Shown here one piece after another: positions 8,333 through 15,828 of a DNA stretch of 37,817 nt. This DNA comes from Legionellales bacterium (GTDB lineage Bacteria > Pseudomonadota > Gammaproteobacteria > UBA1113). The stretch spans positions 1 to 37,817 of the forward strand of contig PAMH01000025.1 of assembly GCA_002707205.1 (NCBI GenBank), read 5' to 3'. The notes beneath the pieces are model-generated. The model saw only the letters and a program-made list of their open reading frames with translations. It did no database searches and was not told where the DNA came from. Within the stretch, counting starts at the first letter, position 1. Every line of letters begins with the position of its first letter. Both the position numbers and the translations under genes were made by a program.

Positions 8333-8410
8333 ATTACAGATTATTTAAAGCATATTGTGCTATATTTATCGTAGATTGGGATGCCATTAAATGTTTAATC
8401 TGTAATTTTT
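8333..8410 (+). terminator. Terminator-like long-loop inverted repeat after the L,D-transpeptidase pair
   Basis: Perfect 11-base arms ATTACAGATTA (8333-8343) and TAATCTGTAAT (8396-8406) are separated by 52 bases and followed by a short T-run on the plus strand. It lies 10 bases after the second transpeptidase stop. The long loop and AT-rich stem make it weaker than a classical terminator. Confidence 0.4.
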
Positions 8411-8487
8411 ATCAGTTTTACTTACGGCTTATTTACTGTTTTAAAATGACTAAATATCACCGTATCCAGTCATTACTTGTTTTCTTT

Positions 8488-9462
8488 TTAAAACTTACTG
8501 TGCTGTACTAGTTCAAATGAAATTGCACCTAGCATATTTTCTGTTTCAATATGTAATAAAAGATCTTCAGGATTTGTTGCTTGGTTATGGTTAACGAAAA
8601 GACCGTGCGCCTTTATTTTTTGTAAATGTTCAGCATCCATCGGTAAACCTGCCGCCAATGATGCATAATACTGCTCAGGCGCTGATTTAAAATGAATACC
8701 TGCCTTACGTAACACACCCATTGTGTGATAAATATCCTGCGTTGCGAGTGAAATACAAGGTATTCCCTCACCTCTAAACATTGTCATAAACGCATCAACT
8801 TGTGGATTTTCATCATTAGCTTCAAATAATGGAATCGTTATTTTTCCATTTGCAGTGCGCATAATACAAGCATTAGCTGGTAAAAATTTGGTATTTTCAG
8901 CGATTGATGAAGTTTCAAACTGAAAAACACTTTGATAATATTTTTTCCAGATAGTGCTTTGACCATGACGTAAGTAATGCTTTAAATGATCAATATCAAT
9001 TAAACCAGCACCTAAAATAGGCTGATTAAAGTCTTCAGTAAAATCAAATTGCGCTAAAAAATATTTAGCAGTAGTTAGATCATCTGTAAAATAAATAGCA
9101 CTACCGCCAACCCCATAAATTGCTGGCAAATGAATTTCGCCAGGGTTAACTGTAATAGTAAAAGGTGTTGCGCCATTCATTACTGTTGTTTCTAATGCCT
9201 TTCTAGCATTTTCAACTTGAAAGCCCATACCACAAACAGAAACGCCATGTTCAAATGCAAATCGCTCCGCTAAGCTAACTTTTTCAGTATTTATAATAAA
9301 AAGTATATTACCCTGTTTATGTAATGTAATTTGTTTTGATTTATGCTGTGCAATTTTTTTAAATCCTAATAAGGAAAACTGCACTTCAAGTTGTTCGCGC
9401 TCTGGCGTAGCAAATTCAATAAAACTAAAGCCACTCAAGCCTAACGAATTTTCTGTTGACAT
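8488..9462 (-). CDS. 4-hydroxyphenylpyruvate dioxygenase-like protein (VOC fold) with altered metal site
   Basis: The 324-residue product aligns along its length with bacterial 4-hydroxyphenylpyruvate dioxygenase (HPPD, Legionella legiolysin family): GLSGFSFIEFATP at the N-terminus, FEHGVSVCGMGF, LPAIYGVGGSAIYF, and GAGLIDIDHLKHYL. HPPD binds Fe(II) through two His and one Glu. The first ligand is present (H159 in IDHL) and the Glu is present (E317 in SFELVQ). The second, in the GIQHVAF segment, is replaced by Cys (C236 in GEGIPCISLA). The C-terminal extension of about 30 residues that caps the HPPD active site is missing. Normal tyrosine catabolism is therefore doubtful; it may be an inactive paralogue or have another metal or reaction. 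It lies nine bases after the methyltransferase gene in an operon with recG. Confidence 0.75.
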   Translation of the reverse strand: MSTENSLGLSGFSFIEFATPEREQLEVQFSLLGFKKIAQHKSKQITLHKQGNILFIINTEKVSLAERFAFEHGVSVCGMGFQVENARKALETTVMNGATPFTITVNPGEIHLPAIYGVGGSAIYFTDDLTTAKYFLAQFDFTEDFNQPILGAGLIDIDHLKHYLRHGQSTIWKKYYQSVFQFETSSIAENTKFLPANACIMRTANGKITIPLFEANDENPQVDAFMTMFRGEGIPCISLATQDIYHTMGVLRKAGIHFKSAPEQYYASLAAGLPMDAEHLQKIKAHGLFVNHNQATNPEDLLLHIETENMLGAISFELVQHSKF

Positions 9463-9471
9463 GATTATTCC

Positions 9472-10134
9472 TTATTTTTTAACTGCAATCGTCAACCCAT
9501 CACCAATAGGTATTATTGATGCATTGACACGTTGATCTTGATGAATAAACTGATTCAAAGCATGAATGGAAGCAGTTTGTTTATCGAATGTCTCTAATGA
9601 TTCCGTGACTTTACCATCCCAAAGAACATTATCAATTGCAATCATGCCGCCTTGACGTATTAACTGCAATGCTCGTTCGTAATAGTTTTGATAATTATTT
9701 TTATCCGCATCAATAAAAACAAAATCAAATGCTTGCGAATGGCTTTGAATTAAATTATCTAAACTTACAATAGCGTTACCTAATCGCAATTCAATTTTCT
9801 CATTGACCCCAGCTTCTTGCCAATATGCCTGTGCTATCGATGCCATTTCTTCATTTCTATCACACGTTAAAATATAGCCATCTTCTGGTAAAGCTAATGC
9901 CATAACCAATGCACTATAACCCGTAAAAGTACCAATTTCTAACACACGCTTAGCTTGAATACTTTGTAACAAGACTTGCATTAATTGGCCTTGCTGTGGT
10001 GAAATTTGCATACTTGCACCGACAACGCTTTGTGTTTTTTCACGCAGTTTTTTTAAAATATCTAGATCTCTAACACTATTTTCAAATAAATAATTTGCAA
10101 TTTTTTGTGTGTAAGGTAATAGTTCTACTGACAT
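9472..10134 (-). CDS. Class I SAM-dependent O-methyltransferase (caffeoyl-CoA/catechol OMT family)
   Basis: A 220-residue cytosolic enzyme of the Methyltransf_3 family. The SAM-binding motif I is VLEIGTFTGYSALVMA (about 64-79). The metal-binding region is FIDADKNNY (140-148) followed by AIDNVLWDGKV (166-176), as in cation-dependent catechol-type methyltransferases. The N-terminal YLFENSVRDLDIL helix is also typical. It probably methylates a small phenolic hydroxyl, but the substrate cannot be read from sequence. It sits between recG (28 bases upstream) and the HPPD-like gene (nine bases downstream). The pairing with a homologue of an aromatic-ring enzyme is suggestive of a linked aromatic substrate, though not proof. 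Confidence 0.88.
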   Translation of the reverse strand: MSVELLPYTQKIANYLFENSVRDLDILKKLREKTQSVVGASMQISPQQGQLMQVLLQSIQAKRVLEIGTFTGYSALVMALALPEDGYILTCDRNEEMASIAQAYWQEAGVNEKIELRLGNAIVSLDNLIQSHSQAFDFVFIDADKNNYQNYYERALQLIRQGGMIAIDNVLWDGKVTESLETFDKQTASIHALNQFIHQDQRVNASIIPIGDGLTIAVKK

Positions 10135-10162
10135 ACTTAATTTCCATTAATGATTAATAGCA

Positions 10163-12250
10163 CTAGGCATTTATATATTGCTCACTATTTCCCAACCAGC
10201 GTTTAACTAATGACGTAACGATGTCGGGATAATGAGATAAAATTTCAGCCGCAACCTGTTCTGCTTTTTCTAAGCTTTTGGTATCACGCATAACATCCGC
10301 TATTTTAAATTGTACTACACCTGTTTGTCTTGTACCTAATATTTCACCAGGCCCTCTGATTTCTAAATCTTTCTGTGCGATTTTAAAACCATCAACCGTC
10401 TCTCGCATAATTGCTAAACGTTGCTTTGCAAGATGTGATAATGGTGTTTGATACATTAAAACACAATGACTCTCTACACTACCACGCCCAACACGGCCAC
10501 GTAACTGGTGTAATTGCGATAAACCTAAGCGTTCTGCATTTTCAATAATCATTAAACTTGCATTTGGCACATCTACGCCAACTTCAATGACCGTTGTTGC
10601 AACTAATAAATTAATTTTTCCTGTTTTAAAATCAGCCATAATCATTTCTTTTTCTGCTGACTTCATTCTCCCATGCACTAATGCAATGTTAAGTGTAGGT
10701 AAATTTTCTTTTAGTGCTTGTGCTGTATTTTCTGCAGCTTCACAGGTTAAGGTATCTGAATCTTCAATTAAAGTACACACCCAATAAACTTGTCGACCTT
10801 CTTGGCATACTGCCTGTACACGATTTATAACCTCATCACGACGCTCATTTGCTATCACTATTGTTTTAACTGGTGTTCTACCTGGTGGTAATTCATCAAT
10901 AACAGAAAGATCTAAATCTGCATAACATGCCATAGCAAGTGTGCGTGGAATCGGGGTAGCTGTCATAATTAATTGGTGAGGAAAACAATTATCTCCTACA
11001 CCTTTTTCACGTAACGCCAAACGTTGATGGACTCCAAATCGATGCTGTTCATCAATTACTGCCAAACCTAAATTTGCAAAAACAACGGCATCTTGAAATA
11101 AAGCATGCGTACCAATAATTAATTGTACCTCATGATTTTCAATTTGTGTCAATGCGACATTTCTAGCTTTGCCCTTAGTTTTTCCGGCTAACCAAGTAAT
11201 TTTAATACCTAATGGTGCTAACCAAGTTTGAAAGCTTCGATAGTGCTGTTCGGCTAAAATTTCTGTTGGTGCCATTAAAGCTGCTTGATAACCTGATTCA
11301 ATCGCAGCCAACAAACTCATAGCTGCCACTACTGTTTTACCAGAACCCACATCTCCTTGTACTAAACGCATCATAGGATGAGGTTTTTTGATATCTTGGA
11401 AAATTTCTTGACAAACTCGATGTTGTGCCAATGTAAGCTTAAATGGCAAATTATCTAAAAAAGGGACGATATAAGCTTTAGTTGTTTTTAATACCGGTGC
11501 CGGCTCTTTTTGTACAGACTGTTTTAAGCGCTGCAAACTTAATTGATGCGCAATGAGTTCTTCTACAATTAATCGCTCCTGACAAGGATGAGTACCTTGC
11601 TCTAGTATTGTTAATTGCGCATCTGGTGGTGGACGATGAAGATAATTTAAGGCTGTTTTCAAGTTAGGTAATTTTAATTTTATTAAAATAGCTTCCGGCA
11701 ATAATTCTGTTAATAAATGGCCTTGATTTAAAAAATGTAATGCTTGCGTAGTTAATTTTAAGAAACTTTGTTGTGACAAACCTTCTGTCGACGGATAAAC
11801 AGGTCGTAATGTTTCCTCAATTACCGGATCATCTTGCAATCCCCATTGCTGATATTCTGGATGAACCATTTCTTTCCCTGTACGACTTAACCGCACTTCA
11901 CCAAAACAACGAATTTTTTTGTTTTGACTCAATCGTGCTTTTTGTGCAGCATTAAAATGAAAAAAACGTAAGTTGATTTCGCCAGTAGCGTCACTCATAC
12001 GACAAATCAACTGTAGCTTACCATGTCGCAACACTTCACTATGAATAATATGTCCTTCAATTTGTACATATTTTCCCACTTGGCATTGAGAAATTGGTGT
12101 GATACGCGTACGATCTTGGTAACGATAAGGCAAGTGAAATAATAAATCTTGTAAAGTTATAATGCCAATACGGCTTAGCTTTTCACTTAATTTAACGCCT
12201 ACACCCGTTAATTGCGCACAGGGAATTGTAGATAAATCCTGACTCGTCAT
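10163..12250 (-). CDS. recG: ATP-dependent DNA helicase RecG
   Basis: A 695-residue branch-migration helicase that remodels stalled replication forks and Holliday junctions. An N-terminal wedge/OB domain (about 1-230, starting near LTGVGVKLSEKLSRIGI, with LPYRYQDRT) precedes helicase motifs: Walker A GDVGSGKTVVA (about 298), the Walker B/DEQH box VIDEQHRFGV, TATPIPRTLAM, and C-terminal ATTVIEVGVDVPNA with QLRGRVGRG. Length matches E. coli RecG (693). It starts the recG-OMT-HPPD-like unit and lies 41 bases downstream of the last pilin gene, with no clear terminator between, so read-through from the pilus genes is possible. Confidence 0.97.
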   Translation of the reverse strand: MTSQDLSTIPCAQLTGVGVKLSEKLSRIGIITLQDLLFHLPYRYQDRTRITPISQCQVGKYVQIEGHIIHSEVLRHGKLQLICRMSDATGEINLRFFHFNAAQKARLSQNKKIRCFGEVRLSRTGKEMVHPEYQQWGLQDDPVIEETLRPVYPSTEGLSQQSFLKLTTQALHFLNQGHLLTELLPEAILIKLKLPNLKTALNYLHRPPPDAQLTILEQGTHPCQERLIVEELIAHQLSLQRLKQSVQKEPAPVLKTTKAYIVPFLDNLPFKLTLAQHRVCQEIFQDIKKPHPMMRLVQGDVGSGKTVVAAMSLLAAIESGYQAALMAPTEILAEQHYRSFQTWLAPLGIKITWLAGKTKGKARNVALTQIENHEVQLIIGTHALFQDAVVFANLGLAVIDEQHRFGVHQRLALREKGVGDNCFPHQLIMTATPIPRTLAMACYADLDLSVIDELPPGRTPVKTIVIANERRDEVINRVQAVCQEGRQVYWVCTLIEDSDTLTCEAAENTAQALKENLPTLNIALVHGRMKSAEKEMIMADFKTGKINLLVATTVIEVGVDVPNASLMIIENAERLGLSQLHQLRGRVGRGSVESHCVLMYQTPLSHLAKQRLAIMRETVDGFKIAQKDLEIRGPGEILGTRQTGVVQFKIADVMRDTKSLEKAEQVAAEILSHYPDIVTSLVKRWLGNSEQYINA

Positions 12251-12291
12251 TTTGGTCGTGTACTTTTTGATGTAAAGTCATACAAAAAATT

Positions 12292-12765
12292 CTAGTAATA
12301 GAATTTTGCATAAACTAAACCACCGTTGCCGCCACAGTTATTACCAGCTGAGCTAGTTGAGGATGTCGCATTGATTTTTGCTAATACGGCCTGACAAGTA
12401 TCTGCATTACCCGTATCTAATAAAACCTCAAATCCATTTGAGCCTGAAGGATTGGTTGCTATAGAACTACCCCATGGATTACTTGTTTCCACCGCTGTCG
12501 ATGTTGAGCCAAAACTTTCTGGCAGATATCCAGATGCTACGAGAGTTGTTATTGAAGGTGGTGAACTAGGCACTCCCTCTCCCGCAACATAATTGCCAAC
12601 GGCTGCTCTAACTGCATTAATCATATCAACAGATGCTTGTATTTTTTGCGCATCTGAGGCCGATGAATAATAACGCGTTGCCATAATCAACAAGACAGCA
12701 ATAATTGCTAACGACAACATTAACTCTAATAAACCTATACCAGCATTTTTTTTGCGTAACTTCAT
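12292..12765 (-). CDS. Type IVb-like pilin (pilin copy 1)
   Basis: A 157-residue prepilin with a class III signal. A short basic leader ends at NAG (residues 7-9), followed by I10 and the conserved Glu at mature position +5 (E14). The hydrophobic N-terminal helix runs on to YYSSASDAQKIQ. Residues 9-43 are identical to residues 11-45 of the pilin gene at 13530. Two cysteines near the C-terminus (TCQAV and NNCGG) could form the D-region disulfide. A glycine/serine-rich globular domain with YLPESFG and NPWG turns is typical of R64 PilS-like pilins. It is the last gene of the pilus cluster and follows the 225-residue pilin-like gene by 77 bases. Confidence 0.85.
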   Translation of the reverse strand: MKLRKKNAGIGLLELMLSLAIIAVLLIMATRYYSSASDAQKIQASVDMINAVRAAVGNYVAGEGVPSSPPSITTLVASGYLPESFGSTSTAVETSNPWGSSIATNPSGSNGFEVLLDTGNADTCQAVLAKINATSSTSSAGNNCGGNGGLVYAKFYY

Positions 12766-12842
12766 GAAAATACACCTTACTTAACTTACATCAGTATAAA
12801 CGATTATATTTTAAGTATAAGCTACTTTCGCATAATTATAAA

Positions 12843-13520
12843 CTACTTATTTTTGAGGTACGCTTCAATCGCAGAGCAAGGATACTTTACGTTCGAAATA
12901 ATGCCATACTTCATTAATTTTGCTGATTGCTCATCCGTAAACTTTTGTATACTAGCCTGTTGAGTTGACATACCGTAGCCTGTATAACTGGTATCTGCAT
13001 TAGTGACTATCTGCCATGTCATTTGGTATGTACCAATATCCATAGTCCCAGATAGTATTTTAGCAGCTATTGCTTCTAATTGTATCGTGGAAATATCCGA
13101 GTCAAAATTCGCAACAACATTTAAAACAAAAGGTGATTGACTCGTATCTATACTCATACTGAATGGCGTTCCTTGACTAGCAGAATAAAAAGGATTGCTG
13201 ATCATTTGTGTATTTTTCAAATACCCATGGTCAACCAAAATACTTAAATCAACAGGAATATTGGCATTACGCCAATTTGTAGGACTATTTTGATAGTCAT
13301 TTAATATCTGCTGACAGCCATTAGCATCACTTTGATAATAAGCGTTTAACGCCGTTAATAATAACTGCGCGCTATTACTTAACGTAGCAATTTTTTGAGT
13401 TTCAGTATATTTAAGATATTGACGTGCTGCAACCAAAACAATAACGGCCGCCAAACAAAGTACCAGCAAAAACTCTAAAAGAGAAATAGCAGTAACTAAT
13501 TTTCTATTTTGCATATACAA
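12843..13520 (-). CDS. Pilin-like protein, probably minor pilin
   Basis: A 225-residue protein with a prepilin-type N-terminus: the leader ends at LVTA (residues 8-11), then ISLLEFLLVL with Glu at +5 (E16). The residue before the predicted cleavage site is Ala rather than the usual Gly. The hydrophobic helix continues to about residue 33. The C-terminal region is larger than in its three neighbours and carries cysteines in NGCQQ and YPCSA. Size and position among smaller pilins suggest a minor pilin, perhaps a tip or priming subunit; this is inference. The start may be the Met at codon 3. It lies nine bases after the upstream pilin gene. Confidence 0.75.
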   Translation of the reverse strand: MYMQNRKLVTAISLLEFLLVLCLAAVIVLVAARQYLKYTETQKIATLSNSAQLLLTALNAYYQSDANGCQQILNDYQNSPTNWRNANIPVDLSILVDHGYLKNTQMISNPFYSASQGTPFSMSIDTSQSPFVLNVVANFDSDISTIQLEAIAAKILSGTMDIGTYQMTWQIVTNADTSYTGYGMSTQQASIQKFTDEQSAKLMKYGIISNVKYPCSAIEAYLKNK

Positions 13521-13529
13521 TACAAATAA

Positions 13530-14015
13530 TTACCTTGGAAAAGTCACAGTTAAAGTACTTGTGCTTCCACAGTCTGCCCCTGTGCCAAGGGTAGATAGTG
13601 AATCCATTGTCGCACTGACTTTTTGAGCAACAGCACTACAGGTATCATTTGTACCCATATTATTTAATACGAGAGTAACAATCTGGCTACCAACCGTAAT
13701 AGTTGCGATAGATGAGCCCCAGGGTGTTACAGTGCTTAGAGCTGTTGATCCTTGAAATGATTGAGGCAAATACCCCTGAGATACTAATTCTTTTATAGTC
13801 AATAATGTAGTATCGGTGCCAGTGCCAGATAATGCATTTGCACTTGCAGCTTTAATTGCATTGACCATATCAACCGCAGATTGAATTTTTTGGGCGTCTG
13901 ATGCAGATGAATAATACCGAGTTGCCATAATTAGCAGCACAGCAATAATTGCTAGTGATAACATTAACTCTAACAAACCAATGCCTAGCATACGTTTTTT
14001 AAACTTAACCTTCAT
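13530..14015 (-). CDS. Type IVb-like pilin (pilin copy 2)
   Basis: A 161-residue prepilin. The leader ends at MLG (residues 9-11), followed by IGLLELMLS with Glu at +5 (E16). Residues 11-45 match the copy at 12292 exactly, while the DNA differs at several synonymous positions, and the C-terminal halves differ strongly. Cysteines lie in NDTCSAV and ADCGST, with YLPQSF and TPWG turns in the same order as the other pilins. It is probably a duplicated structural or alternative subunit. The gene is packed nine to ten bases from its neighbours on both sides, so it is surely co-transcribed. Confidence 0.85.
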   Translation of the reverse strand: MKVKFKKRMLGIGLLELMLSLAIIAVLLIMATRYYSSASDAQKIQSAVDMVNAIKAASANALSGTGTDTTLLTIKELVSQGYLPQSFQGSTALSTVTPWGSSIATITVGSQIVTLVLNNMGTNDTCSAVAQKVSATMDSLSTLGTGADCGSTSTLTVTFPR

Positions 14016-14024
14016 TACTTTCTC

Positions 14025-14555
14025 CTAAATGACATAAGTTGCTTTAACATAATTTTTATTTACGCTATCATCGCTACCGCCTTGCCCAGGGGACGACTCA
14101 GCTGAACAGACAGAGACTGCATTCTCACCCAAAGTGGTATTCATGGTTGATAATAGCCTATTGACTATTTGTCCACAAGCAGCGTTGGGAAGTCCTTGAA
14201 AATAAATATTTAACATACCAGATTCAACATCTAATAAAATTCCACCACCGTAGGGATTAGCTTTGGTAGTTTGTGCTGCCGTTGTGCCATAAGAATCTGG
14301 CAAATAACCATCACTAACTAGCGTATATACTTGAACAGTTGTTTTACCTGTACCACCATTATTATTATTATCGACCAGATAATTTTCAAAGGCTGACTTG
14401 ACTTCACCATATTGATTTACCGTATCATTAATTTTTTGAGCAGCCTGCGCATTACTATAATAACGAATGGAAGCAATTGAGGCTACAGCAACAACCGCGA
14501 ATACTAACATAACCTCTATAAGCCCAATAGCTTTTTGATGCTTAAATATTTTCAT
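14025..14555 (-). CDS. Type IVb-like pilin (PilS-type, divergent copy)
   Basis: A 176-residue prepilin-like protein. The leader ends at HQKA (6-9), followed by IGLIEVMLVFAV with Glu at +5 (E14). Ala rather than Gly precedes the predicted cleavage site. The N-terminal helix continues to YYSNAQAAQKIN. The globular part holds YLPDSYG, an Asn/Gly-rich stretch (NNNNGGTG) and cysteines in AACGQ and VCSAE. It is the first pilin after the platform gene and the least similar to the two near-identical copies. Whether it is the major or a minor subunit cannot be told. Confidence 0.82.
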   Translation of the reverse strand: MKIFKHQKAIGLIEVMLVFAVVAVASIASIRYYSNAQAAQKINDTVNQYGEVKSAFENYLVDNNNNGGTGKTTVQVYTLVSDGYLPDSYGTTAAQTTKANPYGGGILLDVESGMLNIYFQGLPNAACGQIVNRLLSTMNTTLGENAVSVCSAESSPGQGGSDDSVNKNYVKATYVI

Positions 14556-14610
14556 CTAACTTCATTCCAATTTTATCGACTTTGATTTGAAAAATCTAAT
14601 ATAAACATAA

Positions 14611-15735
14611 TTAGCTCAATGACGAACCCACACTATAAAGTCCCATCACCATAAAGCCTGCGAACATCGCAGCAATAGCCAATAAAACTCCACCACCAAT
14701 TTTACCAATTTTACGGACTGTTTTAGCGCCTTCATCACCTGCAAATTTTCCTAGGCGAATTAATGCATGCTCAAATCCTTTTGCCTCAGCGATCGCACGC
14801 AAACGCATCACATCTTCATTAGCGACTAAACCCGTATCTAAAACATCTGCAATATTACTGCGACCACGTCCGAGTTTAAATTCCATCATCATTAAATGCC
14901 AAGATAAATAGGGATTTGCTTTATGTTGCAAGATTTTTAAAGCTTGCTTAAAAACAACGCCATTAGAGATTAATAGTCCTAATGTTTCCATAAATCGTGC
15001 AGCGGCTAATTGACGATAAATACCTAGCCCTGGTATCGCATCAATTGTCTTTCGTGTTTCCCCCACCAAATTGCTCAGCATATATGTCATACCAATAATG
15101 ATCATAATGATTGCGACAATAACCAGCCACCACCAATCTTGCAGAAAATTGGCAATACCAACTAATTGTTGCCCCTGTGTTGGCCATTGTGCAATAGGCT
15201 TAATACTAGCAAATTGTTTAAAAACAGAATGGTTCAGATAAATGAGTACTGCGCACCCTGCAATAATAACAACTAATGGATAAGTTAATGATGCGGCTAG
15301 AGACGCAAATGTATCGGACTTTGAGCCTAAAGCTTCTGCTGCAACACGAATATTTTTAGCCAGTGTTCCCCCCTGCTCACCGGAGCGTATAAGTTCTACT
15401 GTTGCTTGTGAAAACCAGCCTGTCATGCCGTCTGCAATTGCCTTACCTTGGGCAATCTTATCTTCCATGCGTTCCAAAACGTATTTTTTAGGTCCCTTTT
15501 CAATTTTAGCAATCACTTCAATTGCCTTGTTTGCGGGTACGCCATCTTCGACTAGCGTTGCAATATCTTCTAGTAAAGCCTGTTGTTCTGCGGTCGTAAA
15601 TAACAATCTATTCAAGGCGCGCTGAAAAGTATCACCGGCACCTCGTGAACGCACTCTACTCACAACTTTTTTTTGTGAGCCTGCTCGCTTTGAATATTTT
15701 TGACTGTCTGCAGCACGCTGTTTGGCAATTGCCAT
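14611..15735 (-). CDS. Type IV pilus platform protein (GspF/PilR family)
   Basis: A 374-residue inner-membrane protein of the T2SS/T4P F family, the platform on which the assembly ATPase acts. A basic N-terminus (1-40) precedes the first cytoplasmic helical domain, which contains LLEDIATLVEDGVPANKA and GEQGGTLAKNI. Membrane segments follow at about 153-170 and 203-222. A second cytoplasmic domain contains ARFMETLGLLISNGVVFKQA, and a last membrane segment lies at about 347-367. Order and length resemble PilR of the IncI plasmid R64 thin pilus. It lies between the ATPase (93 bases upstream) and the pilins. Confidence 0.85.
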   Translation of the reverse strand: MAIAKQRAADSQKYSKRAGSQKKVVSRVRSRGAGDTFQRALNRLLFTTAEQQALLEDIATLVEDGVPANKAIEVIAKIEKGPKKYVLERMEDKIAQGKAIADGMTGWFSQATVELIRSGEQGGTLAKNIRVAAEALGSKSDTFASLAASLTYPLVVIIAGCAVLIYLNHSVFKQFASIKPIAQWPTQGQQLVGIANFLQDWWWLVIVAIIMIIIGMTYMLSNLVGETRKTIDAIPGLGIYRQLAAARFMETLGLLISNGVVFKQALKILQHKANPYLSWHLMMMEFKLGRGRSNIADVLDTGLVANEDVMRLRAIAEAKGFEHALIRLGKFAGDEGAKTVRKIGKIGGGVLLAIAAMFAGFMVMGLYSVGSSLS

Positions 15736-15828
15736 TCAATTTCACCTTACTGTTAAAATGGTTCTAACGCAATTTCATAATTGTTTTAACAAGCATAACA
15801 AAAATTTCATGCTTTGAATAACTAGTTA

